52,426 nucleotides of DNA from positions 1-52,426 of the forward strand of contig JBCDCE010000027.1 of assembly GCA_039182515.1 (NCBI GenBank), written 5' to 3'. This DNA comes from JBCDCE01 sp039182515. GTDB taxonomy: Bacteria > Pseudomonadota > Alphaproteobacteria > Rhodobacterales > Rhodobacteraceae. Below the pieces are notes generated by a model that was not told the DNA's origin, ran no database searches, and worked only from the letters and a program-made list of their open reading frames with translations. Below are positions 42,001 to 49,585 of the stretch, piece by piece. The position numbers and the translations under genes are program-made. Position 1 is the first letter of the stretch; the number at the start of each line of letters is the position of its first letter.

Positions 42001-43809
42001 GTGCAGGTATTCACAAAAGCGCGCCGTGTCAGCTTGGTTGCGAGCTTTGCGCTTTTGGCCCCTTTTTCCCAAGGCTTAGCACAAGAAGACAGCGCAGCAG
42101 AAGCAAACCGCTTGTTTATTCAAGCCGTCACACTTTACCGCGCAAGTCAGCAAGCGAGCGAAGAGGAGAAGGCCTCTGCTTACGCAAAGGTCCAAGAAAC
42201 CTTTGATCGCATTCTCAAAGACTTCCCCAACTCGCGTCCAGCCAAAGCAATCCAAGCAGGGGGTCAGCCCGGCGGGGTCGACTTGGCGGCTTTGCCGGGA
42301 TTTGCCGCGAATGCCTCTGTGGAAATCCTAATGGCTTGTGACAAACTTGCTTCTCACCCTCTGGATCACCTCAATCCTAAAGACATAAAGGCGAAATGGG
42401 ACAGCCAACTCTCCCCGTCAGCCGATGCCATCAAAAGCTGTGAAGAGGCGCTGAAAGCCGCCCCCAAAGAGCAAGCTGGACGCTATGCTTTCTTGCTGGC
42501 GCGGCTTCATCGGAAGCTAGAGCAGAATAAGGATCAAGGCCGTCCGCCTGAAGCCTTTCAATACGTCAAATACCTGCGGCAATCCAAAGACAGCAAGTAC
42601 CCAATGGGACTGTACTGGTGGGGTCGTCTTCATCATGACGGTAACTTTGGTGTCCGACAAAGCTATGCGACCGCCTGGTCGTTTTACGCGCGCGCAGCAG
42701 CGCTTGGCAGCACAAGCGCAATTGGGGAGCAAGGCTATATGTTCGCCCAAGGGCAGGGGCGGTCTAAGGATGCATCTCAAGCGATTACCTATTTTTCGCG
42801 AGCCCACAAATTGAGCAAAGAGCAGAGCATTCCATCCATTGGAGGGAATTACCTGTGCTGGCATTATTTTAACGTCCATGCCTTCGGACCTGCAAAGAAT
42901 TGGTGTCAGCAATCCCGCAATGATTTTTCCTCAGCAAACACGCGCGCGGGGCATCTGGAGGATGGGTATACCTATGCCTTCAAGCAATGCGGTACGACCA
43001 ATCGGCAACGCAGTGAAATCGAATTGATCCTTCACAAAGAGGATCAATATCATCTCCAGCGCAACGCAAATCATTTTGGAAAAATCACCTGGGATCTGGT
43101 GGATAAGACCTGCAAATCCCAAGGGGATCGCATCGCAACCGTTAAATATAAAGGGGAGACGCTCTACACCTTTTCGACGCTGCGGTTTCAACCCAAGCGG
43201 CCCAATGGTTGGTTTAACTCCAGGAATTTGGCGAAAACGGCATATGACGCCGCCCTGCAGCGAAAGCGCGAAGCGGAACGGCGTGAACGCGAAAGACAAG
43301 CCCGATTGCGCCAAGAGCGGCTGGCGCGGGAACAAGCGCAAAAAACAGCCAATCAAATTGCGAATATGAAGGCGTCGCTGTCGCAACAACATAGCACAAA
43401 GATGAGACAACTTCTGGCCGGCACTGGGACAATCTCGAACGTCGACGATGTGTTAAGGTTCAACAAACCCCGCGCGCTGATCACGATGGTCGATGGCACC
43501 ACTCTTCTTCTCCGAGTGCGCGATATAAGCCTCAGAGAGGGCGTTGTTTTCGTCAACGATCGCCACATCGGGACAGACCCTTTGAGAGCTGTGCGAGACT
43601 TTGAGCGGACCAATTTGAACGCGATGCGGAGATGGTTGAACTATCGGTCGATCCTTGGTCGGCGCCCAGAACAATCCGTAACACGCGTGGTTTGCCGAAT
43701 GAGTTCGCGTGAACTCGCAGGGCTCGAGGGTCGGGGCACGGCTGTCTTTGATGCCAAGTTGAAAACCTATGACAATGGGAATGCGGTCTTTGATTGTAAG
43801 CTCAGGTAA
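42001..43809 (+). CDS. Exported protein with shared N-module, Sel1-like repeats and coiled coil
   Basis: The protein has about 602 residues. The GTG at 42001 with AGGA 5 bp upstream is chosen; an ATG at 41986 is also possible. A signal peptide ends near GLAQ (about 28). Residues 33-100 hold the module (VTLYRASQQA, ETFDRILKDFPNSRPAKAI, GGVDLAALPGF). Sel1-like helical repeats lie at about 200-290 (GLYWWGRLHHDGNFGVRQSY). A basic coiled coil spans about 430-475 (KREAERRERERQ). A C-terminal domain (about 500-602) ends in a Cys-containing strand. Sel1 repeats usually mediate protein contacts. It follows the previous gene on the same strand by about 145 bp. Confidence 0.72.
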   Translation: MQVFTKARRVSLVASFALLAPFSQGLAQEDSAAEANRLFIQAVTLYRASQQASEEEKASAYAKVQETFDRILKDFPNSRPAKAIQAGGQPGGVDLAALPGFAANASVEILMACDKLASHPLDHLNPKDIKAKWDSQLSPSADAIKSCEEALKAAPKEQAGRYAFLLARLHRKLEQNKDQGRPPEAFQYVKYLRQSKDSKYPMGLYWWGRLHHDGNFGVRQSYATAWSFYARAAALGSTSAIGEQGYMFAQGQGRSKDASQAITYFSRAHKLSKEQSIPSIGGNYLCWHYFNVHAFGPAKNWCQQSRNDFSSANTRAGHLEDGYTYAFKQCGTTNRQRSEIELILHKEDQYHLQRNANHFGKITWDLVDKTCKSQGDRIATVKYKGETLYTFSTLRFQPKRPNGWFNSRNLAKTAYDAALQRKREAERRERERQARLRQERLAREQAQKTANQIANMKASLSQQHSTKMRQLLAGTGTISNVDDVLRFNKPRALITMVDGTTLLLRVRDISLREGVVFVNDRHIGTDPLRAVRDFERTNLNAMRRWLNYRSILGRRPEQSVTRVVCRMSSRELAGLEGRGTAVFDAKLKTYDNGNAVFDCKLR

Positions 43810-44096
43810 AGCCTGTCTGTGAATGGGCGCCCGCGGTGCCGACACGTTTAAAACACTGCGAGCGGTGGGCTTCAAAAAAAAACCGTTTTGCGAAAGAGTC
43901 GTCGAGGCGTCCAGGTCTGCTGTTCGTGGTTTTGTCCGTGTCTATTTTGGGACGAAACACAGGTTTATCAGAGTTTAAGCGCCGCGGAGTTGGCAAGCCG
44001 GGGGCGTCTGCGAGGAGATCTGGTTGCTTTTGCGACCAAATGGACAGCGGGCTTTCCCAAACGAGCCAGGTGCGTTTTCAATTTTAAGAGGGCAAG
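43810..44096. other. Intergenic region upstream of tRNA-Tyr, no gene seen
   Basis: These 287 bp contain no supported reading frame and no clear terminator for the preceding gene. A weak hairpin TGGTTGC / GCGACCA near 44033 is the only structure noted. The overlapping plus-strand frames lack start sites and composition of a gene. Confidence 0.4.
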
Positions 44097-44180
44097 TGGT
44101 GGGCGACCCTGGAATCGAACCAGGCGTGCGTCTCCGCGAGGGAGTTACAGTCCCCTGCCACACCTTGCGGCCTGTCGCCC
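44097..44180 (-). tRNA. tRNA-Tyr (GTA)
   Basis: On the minus strand the acceptor stem is GGGCGAC / GTCGCCC with discriminator A and encoded CCA (84 nt including CCA). The anticodon loop is CTGTAAC (anticodon GTA) on a GGGGA / TCCCT stem. A long variable arm, typical of class II tRNA-Tyr, and a TTCGATTC T-loop are present. Confidence 0.93.
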
Positions 44181-44317
44181 ACTGAGCGGCGGAGTTAGCC
44201 TGCAACCTCAGCCAGGTCAATACGGTTTGCGCGATTTTCAAGCTTTTCGAAGCTGGCGGCGGCCTGCGCGCTGGGCTATGGGCTGTTTCACGCGAGGTTC
44301 ACTATGAAAAGACCGCA

Positions 44318-45100
44318 ATGAAAAAACCAAAGTGGGTGGTCCAGAAAGAGCGCGACAAGCGCTTGGCTGAGGCCCAAACGATCTGGCTCTTTGGCATCCA
44401 TGCGGTGCGCGACGCTTTGGAAAACCCAAGCCGCCAAAAGCTGCGCTTGATTGTGACCAAAAACGCTTTCGATAAATTGGCCCCGTCCATTGAGGGCGCG
44501 GGTATCAGACCCGAAGTTGTGGACCCACGCAAATTCACGGCCCCTTTGGATCCGCAATCGGTGCACCAGGGGGCGGCGTTAGAGGTCAAGCCTTTGGAGT
44601 GGGGCAAACTCGCTGAACGCGCGATCCCTGTGAACGCGTCAGAGCGCCCGCTGAGGCTCTTGCTTTTGGATCAGGTCACAGACCCCCACAACGTAGGCGC
44701 GATCCTGCGCTCAGCAGAAGTGTTGGGGGCCTCTGCGGTCATTGGCACGAAACGAGGTGCTGCACCAGAAACGGGCGCTTTGGCCAAATCGGCCAGCGGC
44801 GCGCTCGAGCGACAACCCTACGTGCGTGTCACCAATCTCGCGGATGCCATGGAAGAGCTGCGCGGGCTCGGATACTTAATTCTCGGCCTGGACGGTACAG
44901 CAGAGCTCACAATCGAGGCGGCCTTAGAGGGGAAAACGGAGCGGCCCGTGGCCTTGGTCTTAGGCGCGGAAGGGCCAGGATTACGCCAAAAAACCAAAGC
45001 AACCTGCGATCACTTGGTGAAAATCGACGCAGCGGGGGCTTTTGGCTCGCTCAACGTCTCAAATGCAGCGGCTGTCGCCCTATATGCTTCTTTGAAGTGA
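44318..45100 (+). CDS. rlmB: 23S rRNA (guanosine(2251)-2'-O)-methyltransferase, TrmH/SpoU family
   Basis: The protein has 260 residues. The N-terminal substrate-binding L30-like domain opens with IWLFGIHAVRDALENPSR. The SpoU methylase domain has motif 1 LDQVTDPHNVGAILRSAEV, motif 2 LVLGAEGPGLRQ and motif 3 GSLNVSNAAAVALY. The SPOUT trefoil binds S-adenosylmethionine. The ATG at 44318 is overlapped by a 5-codon frame starting at 44303, which ends at ATGA. It is followed by the zinc-ribbon gene 21 bp downstream. The rlmB assignment, rather than another TrmH paralogue, is by resemblance. Confidence 0.88.
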   Translation: MKKPKWVVQKERDKRLAEAQTIWLFGIHAVRDALENPSRQKLRLIVTKNAFDKLAPSIEGAGIRPEVVDPRKFTAPLDPQSVHQGAALEVKPLEWGKLAERAIPVNASERPLRLLLLDQVTDPHNVGAILRSAEVLGASAVIGTKRGAAPETGALAKSASGALERQPYVRVTNLADAMEELRGLGYLILGLDGTAELTIEAALEGKTERPVALVLGAEGPGLRQKTKATCDHLVKIDAAGAFGSLNVSNAAAVALYASLK

Positions 45101-45121
45101 GCAAAGGGAAGAGGGGCTCTG

Positions 45122-45445
45122 ATGCCTGTCCAGAAGATCGCGACCTGTTGTTATTGTGGCACCCGCGCTGTGCTCACGCTAAGGGGCACAGAACGCCATG
45201 AGCTGGCCTGTGCGCAATGCGGCGCGCCTTTGCATGATCTCAAGCAGCTGCCCAAAGCCCAAGTGGTCCAAGCGCCCCAAACCAAGCAGGCATTTGTTTC
45301 AATCCCGAAACCGGCCAGCAAACCCAAAATGAAACATAAGCCTGTCAAAGCCGCGCGCCCAGCCAAACGTCGCAAACGCGGAAAATCCTTTGCTAAAAAG
45401 GCCTTTGAGGAGATTTTTGACGTTTTGGAAGATATTTTTGACTGA
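45122..45445 (+). CDS. Small zinc-ribbon protein with basic C-terminal region
   Basis: The protein has 107 residues. CCYCGTR and CAQCGAP in the first 45 residues form a zinc-ribbon-like CxxC...CxxC pair. A Lys/Pro/Arg-rich middle (PKMKHKPVKAARPAKRRKRG) is followed by an acidic helix (AFEEIFDVLEDIFD). This suggests a nucleic-acid or protein adaptor. It sits 21 bp after rlmB, probably co-transcribed. Function unknown. Confidence 0.72.
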   Translation: MPVQKIATCCYCGTRAVLTLRGTERHELACAQCGAPLHDLKQLPKAQVVQAPQTKQAFVSIPKPASKPKMKHKPVKAARPAKRRKRGKSFAKKAFEEIFDVLEDIFD

Positions 45446-45485
45446 AACAATTCTCACGAAATTCCAGGAGCCGCCTCACGCTTGC

Positions 45486-45522
45486 GTGCCGCTCTCTTTT
45501 GCGACGCCCGAAGAGAGGGCAC
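45486..45522. terminator. Hairpin between the zinc-ribbon and YHS genes
   Basis: GTGCC-G-CTCTCTT pairs with AAGAGAGGGCAC (12 bp with one bulge) over a 12-nt loop, followed by TTT. It either ends the rlmB transcript or forms a leader structure before the YHS gene (ATG 45557). Confidence 0.5.
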
Positions 45523-45556
45523 TTTAAGGGCAACCACAGAATTAGGAGATCGTCTC

Positions 45557-46012
45557 ATGATCACACGTCGCGCCCTTTTATCCTCTAGCTTGGCTTTGCC
45601 TGTTGCAGTGAGCCTTGCCGGCCCTGCCTTGGCCGCTGAGCCCCCCGTTTTTTCCAAAAATGGCCTGGCCATCCGAGGGTATGACCCAGTGGCCTACTTC
45701 ACGGAGGCCAAGCCCGTAGAAGGCAAAGCCGAGTTCACAGCCCAGTACGAAGGCGCTACGTGGCGCTTTGCTTCCGCTGCCAACCGCGATGCCTTTGTGG
45801 CTGATCCAGCGGCCTTTGCTCCGCAATATGGCGGCTATTGCGCCTACGCGGTCTCCAAAGGCTCGACCGCCTCGACTTCGCCCAACGCCTGGCGCGTGCA
45901 TGATGGCAAGCTCTATCTCAACTTCAACAAGGCTGTTCGCAGCATTTGGAGCCGTGATATTCCCGGAAATGTCATGAAAGCAGATGCCAACTGGCCAAGC
46001 GTTTTGGGCTAA
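45557..46012 (+). CDS. Exported YHS-domain protein
   Basis: This 151-residue protein has a signal peptide that begins RRALLSSSLALP and ends at ALAAEP (cut near residue 25); two arginines precede the hydrophobic part, so Tat export is possible but uncertain. The YHS domain contains GLAIRGYDPVAYFTE and YGGYCAYAVSKG with a conserved Cys, as in metal- or haem-related YHS proteins. LYLNFNKAVRSIW closes it. GGAG and the ATG at 45557 define the start. The longer frame from 45482 crosses the hairpin and is rejected. Confidence 0.82.
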   Translation: MITRRALLSSSLALPVAVSLAGPALAAEPPVFSKNGLAIRGYDPVAYFTEAKPVEGKAEFTAQYEGATWRFASAANRDAFVADPAAFAPQYGGYCAYAVSKGSTASTSPNAWRVHDGKLYLNFNKAVRSIWSRDIPGNVMKADANWPSVLG

Positions 46013-46173
46013 AACCTGCCCAAACCGAAGAGCTTGCGCCGAAATACGCCATAACGATCCAATCACAGGCGCTTGAGGTCCCTTTTTTTCGGCCAAAAAG
46101 CTCTTACATTTTTGATCAGAGGCGCGTGAGCGGAACACCCGCGTTTTCTTTACTGTCCCTCGTTCCAACACTT

Positions 46174-46206
46174 CGCCCGGCGTTTTGCACGTCGGGCGTT
46201 TTTTTT
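46174..46206 (+). terminator. Rho-independent terminator, possible end of a small RNA
   Basis: CGCCCGGCG and CGTCGGGCG form a 9-bp stem (one G-T wobble) with a 7-nt loop, followed by eight T. It is 162 bp past the YHS stop. Such a distance could mean that it ends a separate short transcript starting in 46020-46120 rather than the YHS mRNA. Confidence 0.8.
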
Positions 46207-46250
46207 AGAGCATCATCCATTAAATCCGCAACGTATTTTCGCAGAACATA

Positions 46251-46288
46251 GACCAGCCCCCGCCCAGGGGGGCGGTCGGGGGCTGGTC
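46251..46288. repeat. Perfect 12-bp GC hairpin overlapping the 44-bp repeat
   Basis: GACCAGCCCCCG (46251-46262) and CGGGGGCTGGTC (46277-46288) are perfectly complementary over a 14-nt loop. The right half belongs to the repeated 44-bp sequence; the left half is not present in the other copy. Confidence 0.85.
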
Positions 46289-46310
46289 GGCTTCGCCTCC
46301 TGGAAAAGGT
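46267..46310 (+). repeat. 44-bp repeat, copy 1
   Basis: Forty-four bases that recur in inverted orientation at 48801-48844 with only two mismatches. Blocks GGGGGGCGGTCGGG and GGCTTCGCCTCCTGGAAA are shared. The two copies lie on either side of hisE-hisF-hisA and the DUF2147 gene. Confidence 0.9.
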
Positions 46311-46395
46311 TGGTGAAAATGACGATTCAGGTTTTTGGGACGGTGCGTTAGCTTTTCGGGGGGGAGCGTTTGGCGTCTGATCCCAACAGTTTGCT

Positions 46396-46707
46396 CTATC
46401 GATTGGCCTTTTCTTCAATACCAGATCGGCCAGTGCGGATGTCTAGCACTTCGAGAACAGCGTCCAAAGTCACGTCACGCGCAGCCAACATCACCAGGAG
46501 ATGATAGAGCACGTCTGCGGCCTCGTTTGTGAGCCCCTCAGCGTCGCCCTTAACGGCCTCAATGACAGCCTCAACGGCTTCCTCACCAAACTTCTCAGCG
46601 CATTTCTCCGGGCCCTTGGAGAGCAGTTGCGCTGTCCAGCTGGCGCTTGGATCTTGGGATTTGCGGGCCTGAATCGTGGCCTCTAAGCGGTGCAGGGTCG
46701 AGCTCAT
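46396..46707 (-). CDS. hisE: Phosphoribosyl-ATP diphosphatase
   Basis: This 103-residue all-helical enzyme catalyses the second step of histidine synthesis, PR-ATP to PR-AMP. Its metal-binding acidic run is KFGEEAVEAVIEAVKGD. NEAADVLYHLLVMLAARDV is the second helix signature. It is not fused to hisI here. Its start overlaps the hisF stop by 4 bp (ATGA-type), giving a coupled hisA-hisF-hisE unit. Confidence 0.94.
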   Translation of the reverse strand: MSSTLHRLEATIQARKSQDPSASWTAQLLSKGPEKCAEKFGEEAVEAVIEAVKGDAEGLTNEAADVLYHLLVMLAARDVTLDAVLEVLDIRTGRSGIEEKANR

Positions 46708-47465
46708 GCGGGCCTCACAGGGATTCCGGCTGCGGCCATGTGGGCTTTGGCTTCAGCGATGGTGAAGGTGCCAAAGTGAAAGATGGAGGCGGCCAGCACG
46801 GCGCTCGCGCCACCTTTTGTGACCCCATCGACCAAGTGATCCAGCGTGCCCACGCCACCAGAGGCAATCACTGGCACCGGCACGGCCTCGCTGATTTTGC
46901 GGGTGAGGGCGAGATCAAAGCCCGCTTTGGTGCCGTCGCGGTCCATTGAGGTCAAAAGGATCTCACCTGCACCCTTGGCGACAACCGTTTTGGCAAAATC
47001 GACCGCGTCTATACCCGTCTCGCGCCGCCCGCCATGGGTGAAGATTTCCCAGCGCTCTTCAGAGACGGCCTTGGCGTCAATCGCACAGACAATGCATTGG
47101 CTGCCAAAACGATTGGCCGCCTCTGCGATCACATCCGGATTAGCGACAGCCGCTGAGTTGAAGCTCACTTTGTCTGCGCCGCTCAGAAGCAACTTGCGCA
47201 CGTCTTCCGCGCTGCGCACACCGCCGCCAACCGTCAAAGGCATAAAGCACTGCTCTGCCGTGCGGCGCGCCAGGTCATAAAGCGTGCCGCGGTTTTCATG
47301 GGTCGCTTTGATGTCGAGAAAGCAAAGCTCATCCGCGCCGGCCGCGTCATAGGCTTTGGCCGATTCCACCGGATCGCCTGCATCGATGAGATCAACAAAG
47401 TTCACGCCTTTGACCACGCGGCCTTCAGCCACATCCAAGCAGGGTATGATCCGGGTTTTTAACAT
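46704..47465 (-). CDS. hisF: Imidazole glycerol phosphate synthase, cyclase subunit
   Basis: This 253-residue (beta/alpha)8 barrel is the synthase subunit that uses ammonia from HisH to form IGP and AICAR. It has the N-terminal RIIPCLDVAEGRVVKGVNF block, including the catalytic Asp, and the phosphate loops VIASGGVGT and GGVRSAEDVRKLL. It is preceded by hisA (36 bp) and overlaps hisE. Length and motifs are complete. Confidence 0.96.
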   Translation of the reverse strand: MLKTRIIPCLDVAEGRVVKGVNFVDLIDAGDPVESAKAYDAAGADELCFLDIKATHENRGTLYDLARRTAEQCFMPLTVGGGVRSAEDVRKLLLSGADKVSFNSAAVANPDVIAEAANRFGSQCIVCAIDAKAVSEERWEIFTHGGRRETGIDAVDFAKTVVAKGAGEILLTSMDRDGTKAGFDLALTRKISEAVPVPVIASGGVGTLDHLVDGVTKGGASAVLAASIFHFGTFTIAEAKAHMAAAGIPVRPA

Positions 47466-47501
47466 AAGCGCTGCCTATCTTGCTTGGATCCGTCTCGCAA
47501 C

Positions 47502-48221
47502 TCAGGCCTTGAGGGTTTTCAGCGCTTGGGCCAGATCAATCGCCCCATCATAAAGCGCGCGGCCCGAGATTGCGCCTGCGATCACGCCTGTGGCTTGCAA
47601 AGCGGTGAGGTCCTCCATCCGGCTCACGCCGCCTGAGGCAATGACAGGGATGTCCACGGCGCGCGCCAGGCGCTCTGTGGCAGCGATGTTGGGGCCTTTC
47701 ATGGCCCCATCGCGCTCGATGTCGGTGTAGATGATCGCGGCGATGCCCGCGTCTTCAAAGTCTTGCGCGAGATCCGTCACTTGGATCTCCGTGCGCTCCG
47801 CCCAGCCGCGCGTGGCCACAAAGCCATCGCGGGCGTCTAAGCCCACAGCCACTTGCCCCGGAAAGGCTTTAGCCGCGTCACGCACCAGCTGGGGCTCTTC
47901 CACAGCCACAGTGCCCAGGATCACGCGCGCCAGGCCCTTCTTGAGCCACATCTCGATGGTGGCCATGTCTCGGATCCCGCCGCCCAATTGCGCGGGCACA
48001 TCCGTGCGCTCCAAGATCGCTTCAACGCTTGCGCCATTCACCGGTGTGCCTGCAAATGCCCCATTGAGATCCACGAGATGCAACCACTCACAGCCCGCCT
48101 CGACAAAGGCCATGGCCTGATCGGCAGGGCTATCGCTGAACACCGTGGCTTGGTCCATTTCCCCTTTGACAAGGCGCACGGCCTGGCCGTCTTTGAGGTC
48201 AATGGCGGGATAAAGGATCAT
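47502..48221 (-). CDS. hisA: ProFAR isomerase (1-(5-phosphoribosyl)-5-[(5-phosphoribosylamino)methylideneamino]imidazole-4-carboxamide isomerase)
   Basis: This 239-residue barrel isomerase catalyses the fourth step of histidine synthesis. It has the N-terminal YPAIDLKDGQAVRLVKG with catalytic Asp8, the second Asp in IYTDIERDGAMKGP and phosphate-binding VIASGGVSRMEDL. It is the first gene of hisA-hisF-hisE. It is separated from hisH and hisB by the oppositely oriented DUF2147 gene, so it probably has its own promoter in 48222-48362. Confidence 0.96.
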   Translation of the reverse strand: MILYPAIDLKDGQAVRLVKGEMDQATVFSDSPADQAMAFVEAGCEWLHLVDLNGAFAGTPVNGASVEAILERTDVPAQLGGGIRDMATIEMWLKKGLARVILGTVAVEEPQLVRDAAKAFPGQVAVGLDARDGFVATRGWAERTEIQVTDLAQDFEDAGIAAIIYTDIERDGAMKGPNIAATERLARAVDIPVIASGGVSRMEDLTALQATGVIAGAISGRALYDGAIDLAQALKTLKA

Positions 48222-48362
48222 GGCGACACTCCGGGCTGGCTCTTTGAGGGTGTCTTAGGCGGGACGGGGCCGATTGCCAAGCAACGTGACGTCAAGCTAG
48301 GCGTAGAGGCCAGCTTGAGGCAGAGTAAGTTCCAGCGAAACTTAAGGGAGGTTCGCACGACC

Positions 48363-48740
48363 ATGAAACGACTACTTACAACAGCCACCGTCTTTTTGGC
48401 CCTTTCAGGCGCGGCCTTTGCAGCGGACCCCGTTGCGGGCGTTTGGAAATCCGAACCTTCGGATGAAGGTGCTTATATCGAAGTGACCATCGCGGAGTGT
48501 GGACCGCAGGTCTGCGGCACGATCTCGAAAGTGGTGAACGGCGATGCGTCCATCACCGGCAACCGCATCATTTGGGACATGGATCCCAAAGGCAAAGGCA
48601 AATATCGCGGCGGCAAGGTTTGGGCGCCAGACACAGACAAAACCTACCGCTCCAAGCTCGATCTGTCGGGTAACAGCTTGAAAGTTTCCGGCTGCGTTGG
48701 CCCAATCTGCCGTGGCCAAACCTGGACCCGTATTAAGTAA
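48363..48740 (+). CDS. DUF2147 exported protein
   Basis: This 125-residue protein has a signal peptide (MKRLLTTATVFLALSGAAFA, cut after residue 20). The small beta-sandwich-like DUF2147 domain follows: GVWKSEPSDEGAYIEVTI, CGPQVCGTI and CVGPICRGQTWTRI, with four Cys probably in disulfides. The family is lipocalin-like and periplasmic, with no known ligand. It lies between hisA and hisH but on the opposite strand, with its own hairpin terminator. AGGGAGG upstream supports the ATG at 48363; the long frame from 47853 is antisense to hisA. Confidence 0.88.
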   Translation: MKRLLTTATVFLALSGAAFAADPVAGVWKSEPSDEGAYIEVTIAECGPQVCGTISKVVNGDASITGNRIIWDMDPKGKGKYRGGKVWAPDTDKTYRSKLDLSGNSLKVSGCVGPICRGQTWTRIK

Positions 48741-48756
48741 GAGAAACACCTGCTTT

Positions 48757-48778
48757 GAGCCCTCATCTGTGAGGGCTC
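48757..48778 (+). terminator. Hairpin downstream of the DUF2147 gene
   Basis: GAGCCCTCA and TGAGGGCTC make a perfect 9-bp stem with a TCTG loop, 16 bp past the stop. It has little T-tract. It may stop convergent transcription from hisH as well. Confidence 0.7.
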
Positions 48779-48800
48779 ATTCGCCGGCTTATTAAGTACG

Positions 48801-48844
48801 ACCGTTTCCAGGAGGCGAAGCCGACCAGCACCCGACCGCCCCCC
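48801..48844 (-). repeat. 44-bp repeat, copy 2
   Basis: The inverted counterpart of 46267-46310, two mismatches in 44 bases. It lies in the 203-bp gap between the DUF2147 stop and the hisH stop. The left arm of the copy-1 hairpin is absent. Confidence 0.9.
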
Positions 48845-48943
48845 GGTAATCCATCAAGGGCGGGAGCTTTCAGCCCGACGCCCTCGTTCAGGCGCAGGTC
48901 TCCGTGTTTAGAAAACACGATGCAGACTAGACGGATGGTGCCT

Positions 48944-49582
48944 CTAAGGCGCCCAGCTCAGAAAATTTGAGATCATACAAAGCCCTGTGCTTTGGCTCTT
49001 TTCTGGGTGGAACTGCATTCCAATCCGGTTTTCCGTGGCCACAATGGCCGTCACATCCCCACCGTAGTCCACATGGGCCAAGCGTTGGTCAGGCCTTGTC
49101 ACCGCAAGATGATAGCTGTGCACAAAATAGGCGTGCTGGCCCGTCTCAACACCTGCCAAAACAGGGTGCTCACCGGTAATGATCAGATCGTTCCAGCCCA
49201 TATGAGGCACTTTGAGTGCAGGGTCTGATGGCTTTATCTGCACCACATCGCCTTCGACCCAACCCAGCCCTTGGGTGGGTTCAAACTCAAGCCCGCGCGT
49301 GGCCATCATTTGCATGCCCACACAGATCCCCATGAAAGGTCGCGCCTTTATGGTGACAGCCTCGTTTAAAGCCTCAAAGAGCCCTGTGCGCTCATAAAGC
49401 TGCGCGCGGCAGGCCGGAAAGGCGCCGTCCCCGGGCAGGACAACGCGGTCGGCCTTGGCCACAACATCCGCGTCATCCGTCACCACAACCTCGCCCGCAT
49501 CGCTTTCTTGGGCCATACGCCCGAAGGCTTTGTGGGCGGAGTGGAGGTTGCCGCTGTCGTAATCAATTAAAGCTGTGAGCAT
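48944..49582 (-). CDS. hisH: Imidazole glycerol phosphate synthase, glutamine amidotransferase subunit
   Basis: This 212-residue class I glutaminase supplies ammonia to HisF. The nucleophile Cys lies in MGICVGMQMM. The catalytic His-Glu pair lies in MQFHPEKSQSTG near the C-terminus. It begins LIDYDSGNLHSAHKAF as usual. It follows hisB by 3 bp. Its partner hisF is encoded about 1.5 kb away on the same strand, beyond the DUF2147 gene. Confidence 0.96.
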   Translation of the reverse strand: MLTALIDYDSGNLHSAHKAFGRMAQESDAGEVVVTDDADVVAKADRVVLPGDGAFPACRAQLYERTGLFEALNEAVTIKARPFMGICVGMQMMATRGLEFEPTQGLGWVEGDVVQIKPSDPALKVPHMGWNDLIITGEHPVLAGVETGQHAYFVHSYHLAVTRPDQRLAHVDYGGDVTAIVATENRIGMQFHPEKSQSTGLCMISNFLSWAP

Positions 49583-49585
49583 GGA

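Larger units (their letters stand above)
46207..46395. other. Non-coding remainder of the YHS-hisE gap
   Basis: With 46013-46206 this makes a 383-bp gap lacking a supported gene. It holds a strong hairpin (46251-46288) and one copy of the 44-bp inverted repeat (46267-46310). A short ATTCAGGTTTTT stretch near 46325 recalls one arm of the palindromic repeat but the match does not extend. Confidence 0.5.

Noticed and set aside
46320..46355. Additional arm of the palindromic repeat
   Set aside because: Only ATTCAGGTTTTT matches; the following bases diverge, so chance is as likely.
46116..46418. 100-codon minus-strand frame
   Set aside because: Runs across a terminator and repeat hairpin and overlaps the 3' end of hisE; no domain.
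47853..48362. N-terminal extension of the DUF2147 frame
   Set aside because: Antisense to hisA and its upstream gap; the signal peptide starts at 48363.
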